From JBNKHH01 sp050290245 (GTDB taxonomy: Bacteria; Pseudomonadota; Alphaproteobacteria; Rhodobacterales; Rhodobacteraceae): a stretch of 64,000 bases of DNA. The notes under the pieces were generated by a model, which ran no database searches, was not told where the DNA came from, and was given only the letters and a program-made list of their open reading frames with translations. The translations under genes were made by a program, and so were the position numbers. Each line of letters starts with the position of its first letter. Within the stretch, counting starts at the first letter, position 1. Location of the stretch: positions 1 to 64,000 of the forward strand of contig JBNKHH010000080.1 of the NCBI GenBank assembly GCA_050290245.1. Reading direction: 5' to 3'. This document shows positions 8,332 to 16,952 of this stretch, piece by piece.

Positions 8332-8466
8332 GTCCGCCCCGATTTGCCCGTCCTGTCCTGATTAGAGCATTTCCACGAGGGGCGGAATCGCAAAAACGCG
8401 CAAATACGGTGACCCTGGTGCGGCGTCGCTGGCGGACTCTGCGTATTTATTGCAAGACAAAGACCG

Positions 8467-9108
8467 TCAGAGGCCAGCGAGCAGGTCGTTTGCAACTTCT
8501 ACGCAGGGCGTCAGGGCGTTGCGGTCCTCGCCGGGGAAAAAACGGGCACGGGTGGCGGTCGGCATCGGCGGCGGGGCCAGGATGTGAACCTTTGGCGCAA
8601 GGGCCGCGGTCTCGGCCTGCCAGCTTTTCGCCATGGCGATCTGGGCAGCCTTTGTGGCGCCGTAGGTCGCAAAAAATTTCTCGCCCGCGTGGGGGTCGTC
8701 GAAAAACAGGGCCTGACCGTTTTCGGCAGCCTGCAAAAGCGGGTCGATATAGGGGATCAGCGTGGCGGTTGCGGCAACATTCACCGCGATGGACTTCTCA
8801 ACGTCCTTGGTGTCGATATGCGGGGCGGGCGCAAGGGGGGCGGCGTGGATTGCCGCGTGCGCCCAGAGATCGACATGACCCCAGCGGTCGTAGATCGAGC
8901 GGCAGAGCTCGGCCATGGCCGGCGCAAGCGTGACGTCCATCGGTGCAAGTGTTGCCGAGCCGCCGAGGGCCTGGATGCGGTCGTCAAGTTCTTCGAGCGC
9001 GCCCACGGTGCGCGCCACTGCGACGATGTGGTGTGTCGGGGCGAGCGCTTCGGCCAGGGCGGCGCCCAGTCCGCGCGAGGCTCCGGTGATCAGGGCAATT
9101 TTTGTCAT
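8467..9108 (-). CDS. Short-chain dehydrogenase/reductase-like protein with altered active site
   Basis: The 213-residue Rossmann-fold protein starts at the ATG at 9108, directly before the NAD(P) motif TGASRGLG (8-15). The YxxxK pair is present (Y148, K152 in ATYGATKAA). The catalytic serine about 13 residues before the Tyr appears to be missing (LFFDDPHAG there), and the NNAG motif reads AHAAI. It may thus be a non-classical reductase or a binding protein. It stands alone, downstream of no evident operon partner and upstream of surE by 136 bases. The substrate is unknown. Confidence 0.78.
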   Translation of the reverse strand: MTKIALITGASRGLGAALAEALAPTHHIVAVARTVGALEELDDRIQALGGSATLAPMDVTLAPAMAELCRSIYDRWGHVDLWAHAAIHAAPLAPAPHIDTKDVEKSIAVNVAATATLIPYIDPLLQAAENGQALFFDDPHAGEKFFATYGATKAAQIAMAKSWQAETAALAPKVHILAPPPMPTATRARFFPGEDRNALTPCVEVANDLLAGL

Positions 9109-9658
9109 GGCGACCACTTGGCCGCCAATGGCCGCCGGGTCAAGCCCCGGCATGCGGTGTTATTCCTTGCCTCCCCATTGGGTTGTTGCCACAGTAAACT
9201 AAACTGCCCGCGGGGAGGCGTGGCCGGATGGTTTATTTTCAAAGAAGATCGAAAGTCCTTCAGCGGGGAAGGGCAAAGCTTTTCACGGCCAGGTTATTCT
9301 GGCGGTGACCGGGGTGGTGGTGCAGTCTGGTACGCCCCATCCTGGCGGCTGCGGATGGAAGCGAGGAGAACCCCGCCCCGACCCCGAGACAATCAATCGC
9401 CGCAATCAAGTCTGATGAAATGCTACACCGCACTTGAAAAACTTCTGGATGACCGTGCGAAGGATGGGAAATAAAACACATGATAGCAATGAGTTGCCGT
9501 CAGAAACTATGGCTGGAAATTCCGGTCTTTTCGCGGGGTCAATAGCAAAATTGAATAAATTGACCTGAATTTGGATTGGCGCTGGCGAAAGTCGGGCGGT
9601 AGCGCTTAACTTGGACGATCGGCAGGGCTGCCGGTTGTGTAATCTGGGAGGATTAATC
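9109..9658. other. 550-base intergenic region without a credible gene
   Basis: No open frame here has a ribosome site, known motif or sensible composition. The right part (about 9480-9600) is AT-richer and presumably carries the promoter of the TRAP operon starting at 9659. No tRNA or known small RNA was recognised. Confidence 0.5.
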
Positions 9659-10696
9659 ATGAAACGACGCACTTTGTTCGGTGCACTCATCGCGACAGCG
9701 ACCGCCATCGGCTTTGCCGGTGCGGCTTCTGCGCAGGAGTACACCTTTAAACTGCACCATCTTCTGGGCGGAAAAGCTCCGGCTCAGACACAGATGCTCG
9801 AACCCTGGGCCAAGCAGGTCGAGGAAAACTCGGGTGGCCGGGTCAAGATCGAGATCTACCCCGCCATGTCGCTGGGCGGCACCCCGCCGGAACTGGTTCA
9901 GCAGGCTCGCGATGGCGTGGTCGATATCATCTGGACTGTAAACGGTTATACGCCTGGCCAGTTCCCGCGCACCGAGGTGTTCGAACTGCCGGGTGTCTAT
10001 CTGAACGACGTCAAGGCCGCCAACCTGGCCATGTACGACATGTTCGAGGACTCGCTGAAGGACGACTACAAGGGCCTTGAGGTCATGTGGCTGCACGTTC
10101 ACGCCGGTCAGGCCATCATGTCGGTCGACAAGGAAATCCGTTCGCCTGGCGACATGGCCGGTCTGAAGATGCGGATTCCGACGCGGACCGGCGCATGGGT
10201 CATCGAAGCGCTCGGCGCCTCGCCGATCGCCATGCCGGTTCCCGAAGTGCCGAACGCTCTCGCCAAGAAGGTTGTAGACGCAACGCTTCTGCCGTGGGAG
10301 ATCATCCCGCCGCTGAAGCTGTTCAACCAGATCGACTATTTCATCGAAGGCGCCGACAACACCCGTCTGGGCACAACCACGTTCCAGGTGTCGATGAACA
10401 AGGCTCGCTGGGACAGCCTGCCCGAGGACATCCAAAAAGCCTTCCGCGACGCTTCCGGTCGTGACTGGTGGGGGCAGGTTGGTGACATCTGGCGCGGTGG
10501 CGACAACTTTGGCATCAAGATGGCCACAGACAACGGCAAGACCCACGTTGTACTGAGCGAAGACGAAACCCAGGCCTTCATCGACGCCTTGGCTCCGGTC
10601 CAGGAACGCTGGATCGAAGAAGTGAACGGCAAAGGTCTGGATGGCGCCGCACTGGTGCAGCGGGCCAAGGATCTGATCGCAGAGAACGCCCAGTAA
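9659..10696 (+). CDS. dctP: TRAP transporter solute-binding protein (DctP type)
   Basis: This 345-residue periplasmic binding protein of a tripartite ATP-independent transporter starts at 9659 behind GGGAGGA, with a signal peptide ending GAASA/QEYTF. The conserved TRAP helix region with LKMRIPTRTG (about residues 175-184) carries the arginine that salt-bridges carboxylate ligands in this family. MPVPEVPNALAKKVVDAT follows, as usual. It is the first gene of a dctPQM operon, 1 base before dctQ. The ligand is probably an organic acid, but pocket residues cannot be read reliably here. Confidence 0.92.
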   Translation: MKRRTLFGALIATATAIGFAGAASAQEYTFKLHHLLGGKAPAQTQMLEPWAKQVEENSGGRVKIEIYPAMSLGGTPPELVQQARDGVVDIIWTVNGYTPGQFPRTEVFELPGVYLNDVKAANLAMYDMFEDSLKDDYKGLEVMWLHVHAGQAIMSVDKEIRSPGDMAGLKMRIPTRTGAWVIEALGASPIAMPVPEVPNALAKKVVDATLLPWEIIPPLKLFNQIDYFIEGADNTRLGTTTFQVSMNKARWDSLPEDIQKAFRDASGRDWWGQVGDIWRGGDNFGIKMATDNGKTHVVLSEDETQAFIDALAPVQERWIEEVNGKGLDGAALVQRAKDLIAENAQ

Positions 10697-10697
10697 G

Positions 10698-11213
10698 ATG
10701 GCTGCGGCAAAACATTCCGGGACGAGGCTTCACGGCCTCGTCCTGCACATCAGCACCGCCTGGGCGATACTGGGCGGGCTGGTCCTGGTGGCTGTTGCAC
10801 TGATGAACTTTGCCTCGGTCGTCAGCTTTGCCGTCCTGAACAAGTCGTTTAACGGCGACTTTGAACTGACCGAGATCGGCGTTGCAATTGCCGCCTTTGC
10901 TTTCCTGCCCTACTGCCAGATTGCCAATCTGAACGTGACGGCAGATATTTTCACGGCCCGCGCTTCACGCTTTTGGCTGTCGATATTTTCGCTGATGGGC
11001 TCAACTATCGCCCTGTGTTTCGGAGCGATCCTCCTATGGCGCATGTACGCTGGGATGATCGACATGAAGACTTACGACTCGACTACTGCCACGCTGCAAA
11101 TCCCGCTTTGGTGGGGCTTTGCGGGCTGCCTTTTGTCGCTGGCGCTGTTGGTCGTCGCAAGTTTCGCCTCGGTTGTTGAATCCATCCATGTCATGTCGAG
11201 GAGACGGACCTAA
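10698..11213 (+). CDS. dctQ: TRAP transporter small permease (DctQ)
   Basis: The 171-residue inner-membrane protein has four hydrophobic helices (about 20-45, 60-80, 95-120, 140-162), the usual DctQ topology. It starts one base after the dctP stop and its TAA overlaps the dctM ATG. With DctM it forms the sodium-driven membrane complex that receives solute from the binding protein. The short motif FNGDFELTEIGVA near helix 2 is typical of the family. Confidence 0.88.
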   Translation: MAAAKHSGTRLHGLVLHISTAWAILGGLVLVAVALMNFASVVSFAVLNKSFNGDFELTEIGVAIAAFAFLPYCQIANLNVTADIFTARASRFWLSIFSLMGSTIALCFGAILLWRMYAGMIDMKTYDSTTATLQIPLWWGFAGCLLSLALLVVASFASVVESIHVMSRRRT

Positions 11214-12565
11214 TGGACCCCATTACCCTCGGTATTCTGTCTCTGGTCGTCCTGATCGGACTGATCGCGATCCGCATTCCCATTGCCTATGCAATGATCC
11301 TCGTCGGCGGCGTCGGCATCATGATGGTCAACGGACCCCTGATCCTGATGAGCCAGATGAAGACGCTGGCATGGGGTATTTTCTCGAACTACGGACTGTC
11401 GGTCGTGCCCATGTTCGTGCTGATGGGCGCACTGGCTTCGCGGGCAGGCCTGAGCCAGGACCTGTTCCGGGGTGCGAACGCCTGGCTCGGATGGATGCGT
11501 GGCGGGACCGCCATGGCAGCCATCGCGGGGTGTGCAGGGTTCGGTTCGGTCTGTGGTTCGTCACTGGCGACGGCCTCTACCATGGGAAGGGTAGCGCTGC
11601 CGGAACTCAAGAAATACAACTACTCGGGTGCACTGGCGACCGGTTCACTGGCTGCAGGTGGCGTGCTCGGCATCCTGATCCCGCCCTCGGTCGTACTGAT
11701 CATCTATGCCATCATCGTAGAAGCGAACGTTGTAACCATGTTTGCCGCCGCGATGATCCCAGGTCTTCTGGCCGTGGTGCTGTTCATTCTGACGATCGCG
11801 ATATACGTGACCTTTCGCCCGGAAGCCGGGCCGAGCCACGACGGTGTAGGCGCGGCCGAATTCCGCGCGGCCACGATCGGTTTGGTCCCGGTCATGGTGA
11901 TCTTCGGCATCGTGCTGGGCGGCATCTATGGCGGGTTTTTCAACCCGACGCCTGCTGCCACGGTTGGCGTTGTGCTGGTCTGGGCCTATGGCGTCTTCAA
12001 GCGGTCGATCGGCTGGACCGAACTGCGAGACTCTCTGAAGGAAACTGCGGGCACCACCGGCATGATCTATCTGATCCTGATCGGCGCCGAGTTGATGAAG
12101 ATCCTGATGAGCCGCATCGGACTGCCGCAGACAACTGCCCAGTGGATCCTGGATTCGGGCCTGGCACCGATGGTGGTCATGGTGCTCCTGCTGGTCGCGC
12201 TGATCGCGCTCGGCTGCCTGATGGACAGTCTGTCGATGATCCTCCTGGTGATCCCCTTCTTCTGGCCTGTACTGATCGACCTGAACGGCGGCCTATACAT
12301 GCCCGCCGAAGGATCGGGTTTTGGCATGTCGACCGAGGACCTGAAGATATGGTTCGGCATCCTGGCGCTGATCGTCGTGGAACTGGGCCTGATCACACCG
12401 CCTGTGGGCATGAACGTTTTCGTGATTTCGGCCCTTTCTGAAGACACGCCAATGATCGAAACCTTCAAAGGTGTGATGCCGTTCTTCATGGCCGAACTGG
12501 TGCGGGTCGGCATTCTCTTGTTGTTCCCGGCGTTGACGCTGTGGCTGCCCGGATTGCTGAACTAG
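11213..12565 (+). CDS. dctM: TRAP transporter large permease (DctM)
   Basis: The 450-residue membrane protein has about twelve hydrophobic segments and a strong match to the DctM large subunit. Typical blocks are CGSSLATASTMGRVALPELKK-like after the first third, GGVLGILIPPSVVLIIYA in the middle, and LITPPVGMNVFVISA near the end. It catalyses sodium-coupled uptake of the solute delivered by DctP. It is the last gene of the operon; a large inverted repeat begins 32 bases after the stop. Confidence 0.92.
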   Translation: MDPITLGILSLVVLIGLIAIRIPIAYAMILVGGVGIMMVNGPLILMSQMKTLAWGIFSNYGLSVVPMFVLMGALASRAGLSQDLFRGANAWLGWMRGGTAMAAIAGCAGFGSVCGSSLATASTMGRVALPELKKYNYSGALATGSLAAGGVLGILIPPSVVLIIYAIIVEANVVTMFAAAMIPGLLAVVLFILTIAIYVTFRPEAGPSHDGVGAAEFRAATIGLVPVMVIFGIVLGGIYGGFFNPTPAATVGVVLVWAYGVFKRSIGWTELRDSLKETAGTTGMIYLILIGAELMKILMSRIGLPQTTAQWILDSGLAPMVVMVLLLVALIALGCLMDSLSMILLVIPFFWPVLIDLNGGLYMPAEGSGFGMSTEDLKIWFGILALIVVELGLITPPVGMNVFVISALSEDTPMIETFKGVMPFFMAELVRVGILLLFPALTLWLPGLLN

Positions 12566-12596
12566 GGCCTTCTTCACGGCTTTGTCATAAATTGAA

Positions 12597-12660
12597 CGCT
12601 TGGTCAAAAAAGAGCTTTTGGCCAAGCGATAATTCATGATTAACTCCTACCAAGCGTTGG
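12597..12660. promoter_or_regulatory. CGCTTGG/CCAAGCG repeat cluster upstream of ugpB
   Basis: CGCTTGGTCAAAA (12597-12609) pairs with TTTTGGCCAAGCG (12616-12628), a 13-bp stem with one G-T pair and a six-base loop. A third copy, CCAAGCGTTGG (12650-12660), is itself a short palindrome. There is no T run on the plus strand, so this may be either the end signal of the TRAP operon or an operator for the ugp operon starting 80 bases further on. Confidence 0.5.
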
Positions 12661-12740
12661 ATTCGTGCGGTTTGTCGCACCACTGTTACTGACGCGGAAT
12701 AACTGCCGTTACAGGCAGACTTAAACATAGGGAGAATGTC

Positions 12741-14036
12741 ATGCTTCGGAGCAAATTTGCGCTTGCCGGCGTAGCGTCGCTTTTCGCGACCTTCGCGCAA
12801 GCCCAGACCGAGATCACCTGGTGGCACGCCATGGGCGGCCAGTTGGGCGATACGGTCAACGAGATTGCCAACCGGTTTAACGCATCGCAGAGCGACTACG
12901 TCATCACGCCGGTCTACAAGGGCGGGTATGAGGATACACTGACCGCGACTATCGCCGCGTTCCGTGCGGGTGAGCAGCCCAACATTGTTCAAGTGTTCGA
13001 CGCCGGTGCCGCCACGATCATCGGCGCCAAGGGCGCGGTGATTCCAGCCGAAGACCTGATCAAGGAAGCAGGCATCGACTTTGACGCCAACGACTACATT
13101 TCCGGCGTGCGCTATTTCTATGCCGACTCGGACGGCAAAATGGTCGGTATGCCCTTCAACTCGTCGACGCCGATCCTTTACTACAACATCGGAGCCCTGG
13201 AGAAGGCCGGTGTCGAGGCGCCCAAGACCTGGGAAGAGTTCGAAGCGATCGCACCCAAGTTGGTCGACGCTGGCTACATCCCGCTCGCCCAGTCTCACAG
13301 CCCCTGGATCTGGACCGAGAACTTCCACTCGCGTCACAACATCCCGTTTGCAACCAACAACAACGGTTTTGACGGCGCTGACGGGACCAAGATCCTGGTG
13401 AACAACGACGCTATCAAGATGCACTTTGGCAAAGCCAAGGAATGGCTCGACAAGGGCTGGTACGGCTACTACGGCGCGGGCTGGGGTGACAACCAGACCC
13501 CGTTCGAGAACGGCGAAGTCGCCATGTGGTTGGGTTCGTCCGGTTCGTTCGGCGGCCTGCTGAACTCGGCCGACTTCGACTTCTCGGCAACCTACCTGCC
13601 GTACTGGGCGTCCGTCACTTCGGAGCCGACGCAGACCTTCATCGGTGGCGCCGCGCTGTTTGCCCTGTCGGGTCATGACGCGGAACACAACAAGGCCTCG
13701 GCCGAGTTCTTCAAGTTCCTGTCTTCGACGGACATCCAGAAGTTCTGGCACAAGCAGACCGGTTACGTTCCGATCACCACTGCTGCCTACGAAGCGACCA
13801 AAGCCGAGGGTTATTACGACGAGAAGCCGCAAGCCGAGGTTGGCATCCTGCAGCTGTCGCTGCCGGGCGGTGACAGCTCGAAAGGCTATCGGATGGGCTT
13901 TTACGTCCAGATCCGCGACGTCATGAACCGTGAGTACGGCCGCATCTTTGCCGGTGAAACGGACGTCGAGTCTGCCTTTGCAGTGATCGAGGAAGAGGGC
14001 AACAAGCTTCTCGACCGGTTCTCGAAGACCAACTGA
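12741..14036 (+). CDS. ugpB: sn-Glycerol-3-phosphate ABC transporter, binding protein
   Basis: This 431-residue periplasmic protein has a short signal peptide (ending FATFAQA/QTE). It begins the mature part with ITWWHAMGGQLGDTVNEIA, the characteristic UgpB opening. The central SHSPWIWTENFHSRHN aligns with the tryptophan-rich ligand loop of UgpB, and the C-terminal YRMGFYVQIRDVMNREY is also family-typical. GGGAGA lies before the ATG. It heads a ugpBAECQ operon for import of glycerol-3-phosphate and glycerophosphodiesters. The following hairpin probably keeps its mRNA level above that of the permeases. Confidence 0.93.
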   Translation: MLRSKFALAGVASLFATFAQAQTEITWWHAMGGQLGDTVNEIANRFNASQSDYVITPVYKGGYEDTLTATIAAFRAGEQPNIVQVFDAGAATIIGAKGAVIPAEDLIKEAGIDFDANDYISGVRYFYADSDGKMVGMPFNSSTPILYYNIGALEKAGVEAPKTWEEFEAIAPKLVDAGYIPLAQSHSPWIWTENFHSRHNIPFATNNNGFDGADGTKILVNNDAIKMHFGKAKEWLDKGWYGYYGAGWGDNQTPFENGEVAMWLGSSGSFGGLLNSADFDFSATYLPYWASVTSEPTQTFIGGAALFALSGHDAEHNKASAEFFKFLSSTDIQKFWHKQTGYVPITTAAYEATKAEGYYDEKPQAEVGILQLSLPGGDSSKGYRMGFYVQIRDVMNREYGRIFAGETDVESAFAVIEEEGNKLLDRFSKTN

Positions 14037-14056
14037 TCCTGATAGCCTGACGACAG

Positions 14057-14082
14057 GCGGGGGCGCCTTGATGCGCCCTCGC
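14057..14082 (+). terminator. GC hairpin between ugpB and ugpA
   Basis: GCGGGGGCGC (14057-14066) pairs with GCGCCCTCGC (14073-14082) through one G-T pair around CTTGAT. No T run follows, so it likely stabilises the ugpB mRNA end or partly attenuates read-through. Confidence 0.6.
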
Positions 14083-14108
14083 TGCCATACGTTTCCGGGG
14101 AGCGGCGA

Positions 14109-14990
14109 GTGGACAAATCCCAGTTTTCAAGCCCATGGATGCCTTATCTGCTGTTGATGCCGCAGATGGTCATCATTGCGGTCTTTTTCCTATGGCCGGC
14201 AGCCGAGGCGATCAGATCATCTTTTTTCCTGGAGGACCCGTTCTTCGGAAATTCGACCTTTGTCGGACTAGACAACTATCGAGATGCTCTGACGGCGTCC
14301 GACTATAAGCGCACCGCCTGGTTTACCGCGCTGTTCACCATCTTGGTGTCGCTGATCTCGCTCGGGCTTGGCCTTTTGTTCGCCGTCTCGGCTGACAGAG
14401 TCTTGCGTGGCCAGTCGACTTACAAGACGCTTCTGATGTGGGTCTATGCTATCGCGCCCCCGGTGGCGGGCCTGATCGGCGTCATGCTGTTCGACCAGCA
14501 CATCGGCCCGCTTGTGGATTTCGCCGCTCTGTTCGGATGGGACATGCGGATCGGCGTGAATTACTGGGACACGGGCATCGCGATGATCATCGTATCGACC
14601 TGGAAACAGGTGCCCTACAACTTTATCTTTTTCCTGTCGGGTCTTCAGTCGATCCCGTCCAGTGTCAAGGAAGCCGCTTCGATCGATTGCCGCAGCGAGT
14701 TCCGCCGCTTCTGGACGATCACCTTCCCGCTTCTCGCTCCCACGACATTCTTCCTGCTGATCCTGAACATCACGTACGCACTGTTCGAGACCTTCGGCAC
14801 CATCGACCTGATCGTGAAGGACCAGCCGGGCAACAGCCCCGTGACGCTGGTCTACAAGGTCTATCGCGACGGCTTCCGCGGCAACGATCTGGGCGGATCC
14901 TCGGCGCAGTCGGTGATCCTGATGTTGATCGTGCTGGCGCTGACGATCGTTCAGTTCCGGCTGATCGAACGTCGCGTGCATTATAACTGA
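14109..14990 (+). CDS. ugpA: sn-Glycerol-3-phosphate ABC transporter permease UgpA
   Basis: The 293-residue inner-membrane permease starts at a GTG (14109) behind GGGGAGCGG. It has six hydrophobic segments and the EAA cytoplasmic loop (VKEAASIDCRSEFRRFWTITF at about 188-208) that contacts the ATPase. The N-terminal LLLMPQMVIIAVFFLWPA is typical of MalF/UgpA proteins. It pairs with UgpE as the membrane channel. Confidence 0.93.
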   Translation: MDKSQFSSPWMPYLLLMPQMVIIAVFFLWPAAEAIRSSFFLEDPFFGNSTFVGLDNYRDALTASDYKRTAWFTALFTILVSLISLGLGLLFAVSADRVLRGQSTYKTLLMWVYAIAPPVAGLIGVMLFDQHIGPLVDFAALFGWDMRIGVNYWDTGIAMIIVSTWKQVPYNFIFFLSGLQSIPSSVKEAASIDCRSEFRRFWTITFPLLAPTTFFLLILNITYALFETFGTIDLIVKDQPGNSPVTLVYKVYRDGFRGNDLGGSSAQSVILMLIVLALTIVQFRLIERRVHYN

Positions 14991-15002
14991 GGGGGCAGGA
15001 GC

Positions 15003-15908
15003 ATGACGACAACGAATACAAATCAGTCCGCCCCCAAGGCCAGCGCAGCGCTATCGCGCAAGTCCTTTGGAGGCGTACGCATCTATGACCACATCATCTT
15101 GTGGGTAGGTGTCTTTTTGATGATGGGTCCGCTGGTGGTGGCCTTCACCACTTCGACTTTCAACCACGTTCTGATCCACAAGGAAGGGATGCAGCTGGGG
15201 TGGGGCGGAGAATTCCTGTCGACTTATGAGACGGTGCTGACCCAGCAGGGCGGCTTTACCGGCGAGGTCACGGGCTGGCTGATGACCCAGAACAGTTTCG
15301 TCCTGGGGATCGGCTTTGCCCTCGGCAAGATCGTGGTGTCGATGCTGGCGGCCTACGCCATCGTCTATTTCCGCTTTCGGGCCGCCACGCTGTGCTTCTG
15401 GATCATCTTCCTGACGCTTCTGTTGCCTCTCGAAGTGCGTATTCTGCCGTCCTATGAGGTGGTTCAGCAACTGGGGCTATTGAACAGCTATACCGGTTTG
15501 ATCCTGCCGCTGATCGCTTCGGCTACCGGCACGTTCTTTTTCCGGCAGTTTTTCAAGTCCGTACCAGATGAACTCTTGGAGGCGTCGCGGATCGACGGGG
15601 CCGGGCCATTCCGGTTCTTCATCGACATCCTAATACCGCTTTCTACGACCATGATCGCGGCAATCTTTATCATCATGTTCGTGGTGGGCTGGAACCAGTA
15701 CCTCTGGCCGACTCTGATGACCACGGACGAGACCTATTTCACGCTTGTTCGCGGCATCAAGCAGATCATGCAGATCATGATTGGCGCCGACATCCCGAAA
15801 TACAACGAAGCCCTTGCCATGGCGATCCTGGCGATGCTGCCCCCCGCGGCGGTCATCATCATTTTCCAGCGCATGTTCATCAAGGGTCTGGTGGAGCAGG
15901 AAAAATGA
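15003..15908 (+). CDS. ugpE: sn-Glycerol-3-phosphate ABC transporter permease UgpE
   Basis: The 301-residue second permease has the EAA loop DELLEASRIDGAGPFRFFIDI and the typical UgpE segment LLPLEVRILPSYEVVQQLGLLNSY. About 20 residues at the N-terminus are extra and hydrophilic compared with E. coli UgpE. A GGGGGCAGGAGC ribosome site precedes the ATG. The stop overlaps the ATG of ugpC by 4 bases, giving tight coupling. Confidence 0.93.
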   Translation: MTTTNTNQSAPKASAALSRKSFGGVRIYDHIILWVGVFLMMGPLVVAFTTSTFNHVLIHKEGMQLGWGGEFLSTYETVLTQQGGFTGEVTGWLMTQNSFVLGIGFALGKIVVSMLAAYAIVYFRFRAATLCFWIIFLTLLLPLEVRILPSYEVVQQLGLLNSYTGLILPLIASATGTFFFRQFFKSVPDELLEASRIDGAGPFRFFIDILIPLSTTMIAAIFIIMFVVGWNQYLWPTLMTTDETYFTLVRGIKQIMQIMIGADIPKYNEALAMAILAMLPPAAVIIIFQRMFIKGLVEQEK

Positions 15909-16945
15909 CAACGCTACGCATCAAGAACGTCAGAAAAGTCTATCCCAACGGGGCAGAGGCCGTGAAAGGCGTCTCGGTCGACGTCGAGGATGGCGAACTG
16001 GTTGTCTTCGTCGGTCCTTCGGGCTGCGGCAAGTCGACGTTGCTGCGCATGGTCGCGGGTCTGGAAAGCGTTACCGAGGGCGATATCGAGCTTGCGGGCC
16101 GGGTCGTCAACGACCTCGAACCAGCCGACCGCAACATCGCCATGGTGTTCCAGAATTATGCGCTTTATCCGCACATGTCGGTCAGGAAGAACCTGGCGTA
16201 TGGCCTGAAAAACCGGAAAACGCCCCAGTCCGAGATCGACGCGCGGGTGAACGAGGCGGCCGATCTGTTGCAGATTGCAGAATTCCTGGACCGCAAGCCG
16301 TCGCAGTTGTCCGGTGGTCAGCGCCAGCGGGTCGCCATGGGCCGCGCCATCGTGCGCCACCCGGCGATTTTCCTGTTCGACGAACCCCTATCGAACCTTG
16401 ATGCCAAGCTTCGAAACCAGATGCGGCTAGAGATCAAGAAACTGCAACGGCGGCTGGAAACGGCGGCGATATATGTGACCCACGACCAGGTCGAGGCGAT
16501 GACGCTGGCCGACCGGATCGTCGTGCTGAACGGCGGGCAGATCGAACAGATCGGCACCCCCGCCGAGGTCTATGCCAATCCGGCGACCACTTTTGTCGCG
16601 AGCTTCATCGGCGCGCCGCCGATGAACCTGATCGATGCGACGGTGACGGACGCCGGACTGGACGTGGACGGTGTTGTGCTGCCCATTTCTTCGCCCCACC
16701 GGGGGCCGGTCACTTTCGGGTTGCGTCCCGAACGCGCGCGGCTGGTCGCATCGGGCGGTGTTCCGGTCGAGATCGGTGTCGTCGAGGAACTGGGCGCCGT
16801 GCGGCTCGTGCACTGCCGGGTTGGCAATCACGAGCTGACCGTGACCCAGAACGCCGAAGAGGCCGTGCCCTCGGGTGCCATGGGATTGGATTTCTCGGTC
16901 GATGATGCGGTCTTGTTCGATCGGGAGACGGGCCGGAGGCTCTGA
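15905..16945 (+). CDS. ugpC: sn-Glycerol-3-phosphate ABC transporter ATPase UgpC
   Basis: The 346-residue ATP-binding protein of the MalK/UgpC type has Walker A GPSGCGKSTLL (about 37-47), signature LSGGQRQRVAMGRA, Walker B AIFLFDEPLSNLDA, an H-loop TH in YVTHDQVEAM, and a C-terminal TOBE regulatory domain (from about 240). It powers import by UgpA/E. The 4-base overlap with ugpE and the 7-base gap to ugpQ show operon structure. Confidence 0.93.
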   Translation: MTTLRIKNVRKVYPNGAEAVKGVSVDVEDGELVVFVGPSGCGKSTLLRMVAGLESVTEGDIELAGRVVNDLEPADRNIAMVFQNYALYPHMSVRKNLAYGLKNRKTPQSEIDARVNEAADLLQIAEFLDRKPSQLSGGQRQRVAMGRAIVRHPAIFLFDEPLSNLDAKLRNQMRLEIKKLQRRLETAAIYVTHDQVEAMTLADRIVVLNGGQIEQIGTPAEVYANPATTFVASFIGAPPMNLIDATVTDAGLDVDGVVLPISSPHRGPVTFGLRPERARLVASGGVPVEIGVVEELGAVRLVHCRVGNHELTVTQNAEEAVPSGAMGLDFSVDDAVLFDRETGRRL

Positions 16946-16952
16946 GGCACCC

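Noticed and set aside
8395..8460. Inverted repeat AAATACG...CGTATTT between surE and the SDR gene, considered as a terminator or small RNA
   Set aside because: The loop is more than 40 bases and no T run follows, so it is not convincing.
9260..9481. Short minus-strand open frame before the first TRAP operon
   Set aside because: No ribosome site, no recognisable motif and a composition typical of non-coding shadow frames.
12661..12740. Possible Pho box upstream of ugpB (repeats around CTGTTAC and CCGTTACAG)
   Set aside because: Ugp operons are often phosphate-regulated, but the bases do not match the CTGTCAT direct-repeat consensus with the right spacing, so no Pho box is claimed.
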